Below are positions 1 through 5,281 of a stretch of 5,281 nucleotides of DNA, one piece after another. Source of the DNA: Pseudomonadota bacterium. GTDB lineage: Bacteria; Pseudomonadota; Alphaproteobacteria; Sphingomonadales; Sphingomonadaceae. Location: assembly GCA_963205285.1 (NCBI GenBank), contig CAUJJQ010000179.1, forward strand, positions 1-5,281, written 5' to 3'. Positions within the stretch are counted from its first letter, which is position 1. Each line of letters starts with the position of its first letter. The translations under genes were made by a program, and so were the position numbers. The notes under the pieces are model-generated. The model made no database searches, had not been told where the DNA came from, and saw only the letters and a list, made by a program, of their open reading frames with translations.

Positions 1-291
1 GGCATGATAATATTCACCATCGTCGAGCGGCGGCAAGGCGTCGCGATGCGCCCAAATTTCGGTGCCGCGTGCGCGTTCCGCAGCGGTGCGATCCGCAATT
101 TCGGTAAAGCGCGCAATCGCGCCACCCTTGTCCGCGCGGACGGCTTTCAGCGTCAATGCGCCATCGTTCAGGCGGCCAAGCGCCCGCAGCGCATCGACCC
201 CCTGCCCGAATAATTTCAACCGCACCTCCCCGCCCAAGCCATGCGCGCCGGTTATGACGGCAAGTATGGCTGGACGGTCGGTGGCAGGCAT
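1..291 (-). CDS. rimM: Ribosome maturation factor RimM, N-terminal part (runs off the left edge)
   Basis: RimM binds the 30S subunit, contacting protein uS19, and assists late maturation of the 16S rRNA 3' domain in the cytoplasm. I translated the 97 codons present. Residues 10-27 carry the family N-terminal strand and turn (AVITGAHGLGGEVRLKLF), a RimM hallmark. Residues 86-96 (LPPLDDGEYYH) match the linker that leads into the PRC-barrel domain. Family members are about 170 residues, so roughly 75 residues lie beyond base 1. The ATG at 289-291 lies 8 bases after the rpsP stop and is the only ATG that keeps the conserved N-terminus compact. No strong Shine-Dalgarno sits directly before it; a GAAGG in the last codons of rpsP is rather distant, so translation is probably coupled to rpsP. 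The position directly after rpsP is the classic ffh-rpsP-rimM-trmD-rplS order. Identity is secure; the exact start is fairly secure. Confidence 0.93.
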   Translation of the reverse strand, partial: MPATDRPAILAVITGAHGLGGEVRLKLFGQGVDALRALGRLNDGALTLKAVRADKGGAIARFTEIADRTAAERARGTEIWAHRDALPPLDDGEYYHA

Positions 292-299
292 GACGCCAA

Positions 300-824
300 T
301 TAGCCTTCGGTCGGTTCTTCGCTGGTCGTGGCTTCCTCTGCAGGAACCTCGGCAGCGGCTTCTTCAGCGGGCGCTTCTGCAACGACTTCTTCGGCAGCGG
401 CTTCTTCAGCGACCGGCGTGGCTTCGGCTACTTCTTCCGCAACCACTTCTTCAACCACCGGTGCAGCAGCGGCCGCTTCGGCAGCTTCTGCTGCCTTTGT
501 CGCGCGATCTTCAGCACGATCCTTTGCCTTCTGCCCCGGCACACCCTTGTTCGGGTTGTTGCGCGCGGAACGTTCCTTGATGCCCACTGCATCGAGGAAG
601 CGGGCGACACGGTCGGTCGGCTGCGCGCCAACACCAATCCAATGCGCGGCGCGTTCGACGTCAATCTTCACGCGGTCGGCATTATCCTTGGCCAACAGCG
701 GGTTATAGCTGCCGATACGTTCGATGAAGCGGCCATCGCGTGGGCTGCGCGAATCTGCAACGACGATGCGGTAATAAGGGCGCTTTTTCGAGCCACCGCG
801 CGACAGACGAATCGAGGTTGCCAT
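300..824 (-). CDS. rpsP: Small ribosomal subunit protein bS16 with a long acidic Ala/Glu-rich tail
   Basis: bS16 is a 30S assembly protein that binds 16S rRNA in the body of the subunit. Residues 1-85 are a complete, ordinary bS16: [20 protein letters not shown] at 5-24, then [16 protein letters not shown] at 27-42, and a conserved [10 protein letters not shown] at 68-77. Residues 86-110 are a basic linker ending in Lys110. Residues 111-174 are almost only Ala, Glu, Val, Pro and Thr, with 20 Glu and no Lys or Arg. The protein is 174 residues, against about 80-90 for the usual family member. Long acidic bS16 tails are, to my knowledge, common in sphingomonads, so this is probably native and not a fusion error. 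The start is fixed by the conserved [11 protein letters not shown] and by a strong Shine-Dalgarno (AAGGAAGGA) six bases upstream. It lies 45 bases after ffh and 8 before rimM, and no terminator is visible on either side, so co-transcription is likely. The function of the tail is unknown. Confidence 0.97.
   Translation of the reverse strand: MATSIRLSRGGSKKRPYYRIVVADSRSPRDGRFIERIGSYNPLLAKDNADRVKIDVERAAHWIGVGAQPTDRVARFLDAVGIKERSARNNPNKGVPGQKAKDRAEDRATKAAEAAEAAAAAPVVEEVVAEEVAEATPVAEEAAAEEVVAEAPAEEAAAEVPAEEATTSEEPTEG
349..411. repeat. 21-base exact direct repeat inside the rpsP tail
   Basis: The 21 bases at 349-369 recur exactly at 391-411, 42 bases (14 codons) apart, so the repeat stays in frame. 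At the protein level the units are roughly [14 protein letters not shown] (residues 139-152) and [14 protein letters not shown] (153-166). Neighbouring stretches carry looser copies of the same GCTTCTTC-type pattern on the plus strand. This points to expansion of the tail by in-frame duplication, and length may vary between strains. Seen directly; the mechanism is inferred. Confidence 0.85.
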
Positions 825-830
825 TTTTAT

Positions 831-839
831 TCCTTCCTT
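831..839 (-). promoter_or_regulatory. Strong Shine-Dalgarno of rpsP
   Basis: On the minus strand the sequence reads AAGGAAGGA, six bases before the rpsP ATG at 822-824. It is the strongest ribosome-binding site in the window and lies in an AT-rich 45-base gap after ffh. It fits independent, high-level translation of a ribosomal protein inside a shared transcript. The gap shows no hairpin and therefore no terminator. Confidence 0.8.
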
Positions 840-869
840 GATTTTTCAATATGATAAAAGTGTTTTCGA

Positions 870-2297
870 TTATTTCTTGTTAAGTAAATTGGCGAGATCG
901 GGGGGCAATGCGCCGCCACCCAGTCCCGGTAAGCCGCCGCCCATACCGGGCAGACCGCCGCCGCGACCGAACATCGCACCCAGCCCCTTCAGCCCGCCCA
1001 TTTTGCGCAGCTTTTTCATCGCACCTTCCATTTCCTGGTGCATTTTGAGCAGCTTATTGACGTCCTGCACCTGCATCCCCGAACCTTTGGCGATGCGGAT
1101 TTTTCGTTTGGCATTGATGATCGCCGGACGCGCCCGTTCGGTTGGCGTCATGGAGCCGATTATCGCATCCATGCGGATGAGGATGCGGTCATCCATCCCC
1201 GATTGCGCCATCGCGGCCTGCGCTTTTTTAAGCCCCGGTATCATTCCGGCAATTGCGCCAAGCCCGCCCATTTTGCGCATTTGCGACAATTGGCTGCGCA
1301 AATCATTGAGGTCGAACTGGCCTTTGGCGACGCGGGCGGCCATCCGCTCCGCCTCTTCCTGTTCGATGCTTTCGGCGGCCCGTTCGACAAGGCTGACGAC
1401 ATCGCCCATCCCCAATATACGTTGGGCCACCCGCGCGGGGTGAAAGGGTTCGATGGCATCCATTTTTTCGCCGATGCCAGCGAATTTGATCGGCTTGCCG
1501 GTTACCGCGCGCATCGAGAGCGCCGCACCGCCGCGCGCGTCACCATCCATCCGGGTGAGGACAACCCCAGTCAGGGCCATTTCGTTAGAAAAACGCTGCG
1601 CAACCTGCACCGCGTCCTGCCCGGTCAATGCATCGACGACGAGCAGGGTTTCCACCGGCTGCGCTTCGTTGGCAACCGCGCGCACCTCTGCCATCAATTG
1701 TTCATCGACGTGGAGGCGGCCCGCCGTGTCGAGCAGCAGCACGTCAAATGCCTGCAATTTCGCGGCTTGCAACGCGCGGCGCGCAATATCGACCGGCGCT
1801 TGTCCAGCAACAATCGGCAGCGTTTCAACCGCCACCTGCTGACCCAGCGTTGCCAATTGTTCCTGCGCCGCTGGCCGATGGACGTCGAGCGACGCCATAA
1901 GGACGCGCTTGGCCGATTTGTCTTTCAGCCGTTTGGCGATTTTGGCGGTGCTGGTGGTCTTACCCGACCCTTGCAGACCGACCATCAGGATGACGGCGGG
2001 CGGCACCACGCCCAGTTCCAGATCGCTGGACGTCGTGCCCAGCATTTCGGTCAGCGCATCGGAAACGATTTTGACGACCTGCTGCCCCGGCGTCACCGAC
2101 CGCAGGACATTTTGCCCGATAGCAAGCTCGGTTACCTGTTCGACGAAACTGCGCACGACCGGCAGCGCAACGTCCGCTTCCAGCAGGGCAACACGCACTT
2201 CGCGCATCGCTTCGCGCACGTCATTTTCATTCAGCGCGCCGCGCCCGCGCAGGCGGGTAAAGACATCGCCAAGCCGGTCGCTCAGGCTGTCAAACAT
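870..2297 (-). CDS. ffh: Signal recognition particle protein Ffh (SRP54-type GTPase)
   Basis: Ffh binds 4.5S RNA and signal sequences emerging from the ribosome, and delivers the nascent chain to the membrane by GTP-dependent pairing with FtsY. The 475 residues have the full NG-M layout. The helical N domain is at about 1-90, containing LLEADVALPVV at 38-48. The G domain has P-loop GLQGSGKT at 107-114, DVHRPAA at 138-144, DTAGR at 190-194, TRMDGDARGG at 248-257 (Arg where TKMD is usual) and AGIGEK at 273-278. The Met-rich M domain starts near 327 (FDLNDLRSQLSQMRKMGG). RIAKGSGMQVQDVNKLLK at 401-418 is the RNA-binding helix-turn-helix, followed by MKKLRKMGG. The tail (445-462) repeats GGGLPG(M/L), a common Ffh ending. 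The start is backed by AGGAAAGGG at 2305-2313, seven bases upstream of the ATG. It is the first visible gene of the minus-strand operon. Length and motifs are complete. Confidence 0.98.
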   Translation of the reverse strand: MFDSLSDRLGDVFTRLRGRGALNENDVREAMREVRVALLEADVALPVVRSFVEQVTELAIGQNVLRSVTPGQQVVKIVSDALTEMLGTTSSDLELGVVPPAVILMVGLQGSGKTTSTAKIAKRLKDKSAKRVLMASLDVHRPAAQEQLATLGQQVAVETLPIVAGQAPVDIARRALQAAKLQAFDVLLLDTAGRLHVDEQLMAEVRAVANEAQPVETLLVVDALTGQDAVQVAQRFSNEMALTGVVLTRMDGDARGGAALSMRAVTGKPIKFAGIGEKMDAIEPFHPARVAQRILGMGDVVSLVERAAESIEQEEAERMAARVAKGQFDLNDLRSQLSQMRKMGGLGAIAGMIPGLKKAQAAMAQSGMDDRILIRMDAIIGSMTPTERARPAIINAKRKIRIAKGSGMQVQDVNKLLKMHQEMEGAMKKLRKMGGLKGLGAMFGRGGGLPGMGGGLPGLGGGALPPDLANLLNKK

Positions 2298-2352
2298 GGC
2301 GCTGCCCTTTCCTCATCCGGCGGATCGCGCAAAGCGAACGGCCAATAAACGC

Positions 2353-2384
2353 AAAAAACGCCGGTGGGCGAAACCTCGCCGACC
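2353..2384 (-). terminator. Hairpin followed by T6 in the ffh leader: possible terminator or attenuator
   Basis: Read on the minus strand, bases 2384-2363 form GGT-C-GGCGA / loop GGTT / TCGCC-C-ACC: five plus three pairs around one C-C mismatch. GGCG and then six T (2358-2353) follow. A second, competing hairpin uses CGCC (2370-2367), loop CACC and GGCG (2362-2359), and abuts the T6 directly. The two share the CGCC arm and so exclude each other. The element lies 56 bases before the ffh start codon. It could end a small upstream transcript or attenuate ffh. Both stems are short, so chance in GC-rich DNA is a real alternative. Confidence 0.35.
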
Positions 2385-2434
2385 AGCGCGCACCTCTGCC
2401 GCAAAATGTGGCATTGGATGCTTTGATGCCGCGC

Positions 2435-2462
2435 CCGTAGCGCGCAAGCGGCGTTTTGACAA
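2435..2462 (-). promoter_or_regulatory. Weak candidate promoter for ffh (TTGTCA / CTACGG)
   Basis: On the minus strand TTGTCA (2462-2457) is followed after 16 bases by CTACGG (2440-2435). The -35 is close to consensus; the -10 is poor. If used, the ffh transcript would carry a leader of about 130 bases that includes the hairpin and T6 element. It is an alternative to the upstream TATAAT. Confidence 0.2.
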
Positions 2463-2484
2463 GCCCAAGCGCGCAATCATGCGT

Positions 2485-2519
2485 ATTTTCGGCATTTTCC
2501 CGCGCAAAAATGCCAAAAT
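2485..2519. repeat. 35-base inverted repeat with AT-rich arms
   Basis: GGCATTTT (2491-2498) and AAAATGCC (2507-2514) are perfect complements around the 8-base spacer CCCGCGCA. After one bulged C at 2490, ATTTT (2485-2489) pairs with AAAAT (2515-2519), giving 13 pairs in all. No T-run follows on either strand, so it does not look like an intrinsic terminator. It could be a DNA-binding site between the divergent promoters, or an RNA hairpin in a long ffh leader. The symmetry is seen directly; the role is unknown. Confidence 0.6.
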
Positions 2520-2538
2520 GGCCGCGCGCTTAACCAAT

Positions 2539-2544
2539 ATTATA
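2539..2544 (-). promoter_or_regulatory. Consensus -10 box (TATAAT) facing ffh
   Basis: The minus strand reads CTATAATATTGG, a perfect sigma-70 type -10 hexamer in otherwise GC-rich DNA. No good -35 is present 16-18 bases upstream. Transcription from here would begin near 2532 and give ffh a leader of about 235 bases. That leader would contain the inverted repeat near its 5' end and the hairpin/T6 near its 3' end. Confidence 0.3.
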
Positions 2545-2603
2545 GCTTTGCTGTTCACTATAGCGGCACACACTGACCCTTCGGAAAGACTAGGCGCGTC
2601 CCC

Positions 2604-4196
2604 ATGCCGATGCACAATATGCGGATTTCAGGCTCAAAAACTGCCACCCACTTTGGCGGTGAGACATTTTTGATTGGCGGCATCACCATGGCAGCAATTC
2701 TGCTGCTCGTTGGGACGGGCGCCAATTGGCTGTCGGGATTTTGGGGCATAGTCGATTATATCGGCCAATCACGCGGTGCGACTGCATCCACCCTCATCCT
2801 CAACATCGCTTTGATATTATTTGGCTGGCGGCGTTTTTCGGAACTTTCCCAGCGCGCTGAAAACAGTTCCAGAGGTGAGGCCGAGGCGCGCCAGATGGCG
2901 ATGACCGACCCGCTCACCGGCTTCTACAACCGCACCGCCTTTCAGGCGCTGGGCAAACAGGCCCTAGTTGATTGGCGCAGTTCCGGTCTGACCCCCGCCG
3001 CGCTGATGATCGATATTGACGCGTTCAAAAGCGTGAATGACCTGTTCGGCCATGATCAGGGGGATAAGGTCATCCGCATCACCGCCGAACGGATTTTGAG
3101 CTGTATTCCCGCGAATGCCATTCCCGCGCGGGTTGGCGGCGATGAGTTCATCATCCTTTTGCCCATTGGCGCGGAAACCCACCCAATCGATGATTATGGT
3201 CAGATTTTGGCCAGCGTATTGTCCTATGCCATCGACATCGGTCCATCGTCGATTTCGACCAGCAGTTCGGTTGGCGGCGCACTATGTGCGCCTGTCGATG
3301 GTGCAGGCGACGACCTCGACACGCTTTTGCGCCACGCCGACAATGCGATGTATCAGGCCAAACGCACCGGCCGCTGCCGCTTTGTGCGCTTCTGTTCCAA
3401 TATGGATGCCGCGCTGCAACAACGCGACGTCATCGAACGTGAATTACGCATCGCGCTCGAACGCGATGACATTTACCCCGTTTATGAGGCGATGATCGAC
3501 CTCGCCACCGAACAGACGCTGGGTTATGAGATGCTGGCGCGCTGGAACAGCGCTGCGCTAGGGCAAATTGCACCGGTGGATTTCATCCCGGTTGCCGAAG
3601 AGACGGGCATGATTGCGCGGCTTTCCGAACAATTGATGCGCCGCAGTTTTGCCGAAGCGCGCGATTGGCCCGAGGGTCTGTCGCTGGCAGTCAATATCTC
3701 CCCCCTGCAGCTACGCGACCCATGGTTTGCGCAAAAATTGCTCAAGCTGCTGGCCGAAACCGGCTTTCCGGCACAACGCCTGATTATCGAGATAACCGAA
3801 AGCGCGATTGTCGATAATATCGCGCTGGTCAGGACGATATTCGAAAGCCTGCGCAATCAGGGCATCCGTATTGCGCTCGATGATTTTGGTACCGGCTATA
3901 ATTCAGTCGCCAATCTACGCTCGCTCCCCTTTGATACTATCAAACTCGACCGTGAATTTGTCACCTCAATGGATAATGATGCCGGGCGCACCGCAATTAC
4001 AGAGGCGGTTTTAAAGCTTGGTCAGGCCATGGGCCTGCCTGTAGTCGCAGAGGGTATCGAAAGCGACCTGACCGCTACCATGCTTGCCAATTTCGACTGC
4101 GCCGTGGGCCAGGGCCATTATTTCAGCAAGGAATTGAGCAATGAAGATGTGCTTGCCGCGCATCAGCCGAGGGCTGAGCGCCGCCGCAGCGCCTAA
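2604..4196 (+). CDS. Membrane-anchored GGDEF-EAL protein (c-di-GMP cyclase/phosphodiesterase)
   Basis: The 530 residues suggest a cyclic di-GMP enzyme: GGDEF domains make the messenger from GTP and EAL domains cleave it to pGpG. Two hydrophobic segments (about 22-50, including FLIGGITMAAILLLVG, and 61-75) should anchor it in the inner membrane, followed by a charged linker (76-98). The GGDEF domain (about 99-265) has TDPLTGFYNR, metal-site D137 in IDIDAFKSVND, GHDQGD and an intact GGDEF at 178-182. The inhibitory RxxD site is absent (PANA). The EAL domain (about 275-518) has EML (309-311) in place of EAL, N364, E396, DDFGTGY at 426-432, K447 in IKLD, E483 and Q503, so the catalytic set looks complete. 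YEAM at 294-297 replaces the usual YQP(I/V). A stop at 2574 rules out longer in-frame starts nearby; AGG at 2592-2594 is a weak ribosome site. The input signal is unknown, since there is no PAS or GAF sensor. Confidence 0.93.
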   Translation: MPMHNMRISGSKTATHFGGETFLIGGITMAAILLLVGTGANWLSGFWGIVDYIGQSRGATASTLILNIALILFGWRRFSELSQRAENSSRGEAEARQMAMTDPLTGFYNRTAFQALGKQALVDWRSSGLTPAALMIDIDAFKSVNDLFGHDQGDKVIRITAERILSCIPANAIPARVGGDEFIILLPIGAETHPIDDYGQILASVLSYAIDIGPSSISTSSSVGGALCAPVDGAGDDLDTLLRHADNAMYQAKRTGRCRFVRFCSNMDAALQQRDVIERELRIALERDDIYPVYEAMIDLATEQTLGYEMLARWNSAALGQIAPVDFIPVAEETGMIARLSEQLMRRSFAEARDWPEGLSLAVNISPLQLRDPWFAQKLLKLLAETGFPAQRLIIEITESAIVDNIALVRTIFESLRNQGIRIALDDFGTGYNSVANLRSLPFDTIKLDREFVTSMDNDAGRTAITEAVLKLGQAMGLPVVAEGIESDLTATMLANFDCAVGQGHYFSKELSNEDVLAAHQPRAERRRSA

Positions 4197-4233
4197 GGTT
4201 CAACACCAATAGACTTGGGGGGCACCCCGCCCT

Positions 4234-5052
4234 ATGGCGCTGGCCATGGGCGAATTCGTCAAAATGCACGGACTGGGCAATGATTTTGTCATTATCGACG
4301 CGCGCGACGCGCCGGTTGATATGCCGCGCACGCGTGCCCGGGCGATAGCCGATCGTCACATGGGGATCGGCTGTGATCAGTTGATTTTGATCGAACCGTC
4401 CACCCGCGCCGACATTAAAATGCGAATCTGGAACAGCGACGGCGGCGAAGTTGAAGCGTGCGGCAACGCCACGCGCTGCGTCGCCGCGCTGCTCAGTCAG
4501 CCGAGCATTTCCATCGAAAGCGGCGATGATATTTTGACCGCAGAGCGCGGGGATGCCGACATCACCCTCGCCTACCCAGCGCCGCGATTTGACGCAGATG
4601 CCATTCCGCTCGCCTATGCGATGGATACGCTGGCGATGCCGGTGGCGTGGGGGCCATTGCAAGCACCCGTTGCGGTCAATGTCGGCAACCCGCACATTGT
4701 GTTTTTTGTCGAAGATTTAGCAGCCGTTCCGCTCGCTAGTCTTGGCCCTGAAATTGAAAACGACCCGCTCTTTCCCGAACGTATCAACGTCAATGTTGCG
4801 GAAATCACCGGCCCGTCGAGCATCGACCTGCTGGTCTGGGAACGCGGCGCAGGGTTGACCCGCGCCTGCGGCACTGGCGCACTGGCGAGCGCGCTTGCAG
4901 CCATTACCACCCGCCGCGTCACATCCCCCGTGGCGGTAAGCCTGCCGGGCGGCACGCTGCGCATCACATGGGATGGCCAGGTTGCGCCGATGATAACCGG
5001 GCCAGCGACATTTGTGTATCGCGGCGAAGCGGACTGGGCCGCATTTGGATGA
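4234..5052 (+). CDS. dapF: Diaminopimelate epimerase DapF
   Basis: DapF converts LL- to meso-diaminopimelate without a cofactor, supplying the last lysine precursor and the peptidoglycan crosslinking residue. The 272 residues match the family length of about 275. KMHGLGNDFVIID (10-22) is the family N-terminus. The two catalytic cysteines are present: C76 in NSDGGEVEACGNATRC (67-82) and C212 in ERGAGLTRACGTGALAS (203-219). GNPH at 151-154 is the conserved substrate loop. The sequence EACGNAT replaces the commoner CGNG, which I regard as a normal variant. Start choice is open. The ATG at 4234 has a G6 stretch (4217-4222) 11 bases upstream. The ATG at 4246 would give MGEFVKMHGLGNDF, closer to the usual N-terminus, but without a clear ribosome site. 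It lies 37 bases after the GGDEF-EAL gene with no terminator between, so it may share that transcript. Its stop overlaps the next start. Confidence 0.96.
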   Translation: MALAMGEFVKMHGLGNDFVIIDARDAPVDMPRTRARAIADRHMGIGCDQLILIEPSTRADIKMRIWNSDGGEVEACGNATRCVAALLSQPSISIESGDDILTAERGDADITLAYPAPRFDADAIPLAYAMDTLAMPVAWGPLQAPVAVNVGNPHIVFFVEDLAAVPLASLGPEIENDPLFPERINVNVAEITGPSSIDLLVWERGAGLTRACGTGALASALAAITTRRVTSPVAVSLPGGTLRITWDGQVAPMITGPATFVYRGEADWAAFG

Positions 5053-5281
5053 GCAGCGCGTCGCCCAAAATAATCGTGCCAAAAACAATATCGCTTGGCT
5101 GTCGGCTTAACATTGCAGAGGGCGGGCAGATAGACACGCTGCTCAACGGTCGGGCGATACAGGTGGTCAATAGCTGCGGGGTAACCCATTCAGGCGTCTT
5201 ATCTTCGCGCGCAGCGGTGCGCCGCGCTCTCTAGGCCTATCCCGATGTGCCGATTGTCGTTACGGGCTGTGCAGCACTAAT
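5049..5281 (+). pseudogene. mtaB: MtaB-like tRNA methylthiotransferase, 5' part, with in-frame TAG (partial)
   Basis: MtaB is a radical-SAM enzyme that adds a methylthio group to t6A37 of tRNA. The ATG at 5049 overlaps the dapF stop (ATGA), a sign of translational coupling. The N-terminal methylthiotransferase domain is recognisable by its three cluster cysteines: C18 in SLGCRLN, C43 in VVNSCGVT and C74 in VVTGCAA. SLGCRLN fits MtaB better than MiaB (SYGCQMN) or RimO (SLGCPKN). Codon 62 (5232-5234) is TAG. The same frame then continues AYPDVPIVVTGCAAL to the window end, aligning without gap to the family pattern RRA-x4-PD-x2-IVVTGCAA. The stop therefore replaces one residue; there is no frameshift. 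C18 to C43 is rather short, and VTHSGVLSSR departs from the usual VT-(N/A)-EAVRQ-(S/A)-R, which may indicate further decay. As read, the product would be 61 residues and inactive. A sequencing error or suppression of amber codons cannot be excluded. Confidence 0.72.

Larger units (their letters stand above)
2298..2603. other. Divergent intergenic region between ffh and the GGDEF-EAL gene
   Basis: These 306 bases separate two genes transcribed away from each other, so promoters for both must lie here or nearby. I find no open frame with recognisable protein content; the minus-strand frames here are short, Arg-rich and resemble no family I know. The region contains a hairpin with a T6 run (2353-2384), an inverted repeat (2485-2519), a consensus TATAAT on the minus strand (2539-2544) and several copies of GCGCGC. 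No convincing -35/-10 pair was found for the plus-strand gene. A CTATAG at 2558-2563 is the only -10-like element, and it has no matching -35. Confidence 0.7.

Noticed and set aside
328..708. Ser/Ala-rich plus-strand frame opposite rpsP
   Set aside because: It is the complement of the Ala/Glu repeat tail of bS16; low complexity and no independent ribosome-binding site support it as a shadow.
831..839. CCTTCCTT-like sequence reminiscent of the conserved 4.5S RNA loop (GGAAGGAAGCAGCC)
   Set aside because: Only the GGAAGGA part is present; the rest of the SRP RNA motif and the flanking stem are missing. It is the rpsP Shine-Dalgarno. No 4.5S RNA gene was found in the window.
1038..2348. A 436-codon open frame on the plus strand opposite ffh
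   Set aside because: It is rich in His, Arg and Phe, matches no family I know, and lies fully opposite a complete, motif-verified ffh. Long antisense frames are expected from codon bias in GC-rich genes.
2313..2615. A 100-codon minus-strand frame in the intergenic region upstream of ffh
   Set aside because: It is Arg/Ala-rich with no recognisable motif. It covers the inverted repeat, the candidate promoter elements and the ffh ribosome-binding site, and crosses the start of the GGDEF-EAL gene. Non-coding regulatory DNA explains it better.
4211..4233. GGGG-GGCA-CCCC as a terminator between the GGDEF-EAL gene and dapF
   Set aside because: The stem is only four pairs and no T-run follows on either strand; the G6 is better read as a weak ribosome site for dapF.
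4123..5189. Several minus-strand frames of 120-190 codons opposite dapF
   Set aside because: dapF is complete with both catalytic cysteines and all family motifs; the opposite frames show no known protein features.

Overview
The window looks like chromosomal housekeeping DNA from an alphaproteobacterium, most likely a member of the Sphingomonadales. Three things suggest this: ribosomal protein bS16 with a long Ala/Glu-rich C-terminal tail, an ffh-rpsP-rimM gene order, and an MtaB-type protein that opens with SLGCRLN after dapF. G+C is in the high fifties by eye. The lineage is inferred from protein style; no database was searched.

Left part (1-2297, all minus strand): a translation and protein-targeting operon transcribed right to left. 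It runs ffh (SRP54-type GTPase), then rpsP (bS16), then rimM (16S rRNA/30S maturation factor), which leaves the window at base 1. The gaps are 45 and 8 bases. trmD and rplS would normally follow rimM, outside the window.

Middle (2298-2603): a 306-base divergent intergenic region with no convincing gene. On the ffh side it holds candidate promoter elements, a strong 35-base inverted repeat, and a hairpin plus T6 stretch that resembles a leader terminator or attenuator.

Right part (2604-5281, all plus strand): a membrane-anchored GGDEF-EAL protein for cyclic di-GMP turnover, then dapF (diaminopimelate epimerase, for lysine and peptidoglycan) after 37 bases. The start of an mtaB-like tRNA methylthiotransferase gene overlaps the dapF stop codon (ATGA). 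The mtaB frame has an in-frame TAG at codon 62, and recognisable MtaB sequence continues in the same frame beyond it. It is therefore either a disrupted gene, a sequencing or assembly error, or a readthrough case. The gene runs off the right edge.

The most noteworthy points are the TAG in mtaB, the wholly acidic repeat-built tail of bS16, the non-standard EAL signature together with a missing I-site in the c-di-GMP protein, and the structured leader upstream of ffh. I see no mobile element, CRISPR array, tRNA or rRNA, and no evidence for a wholly new multi-gene system.
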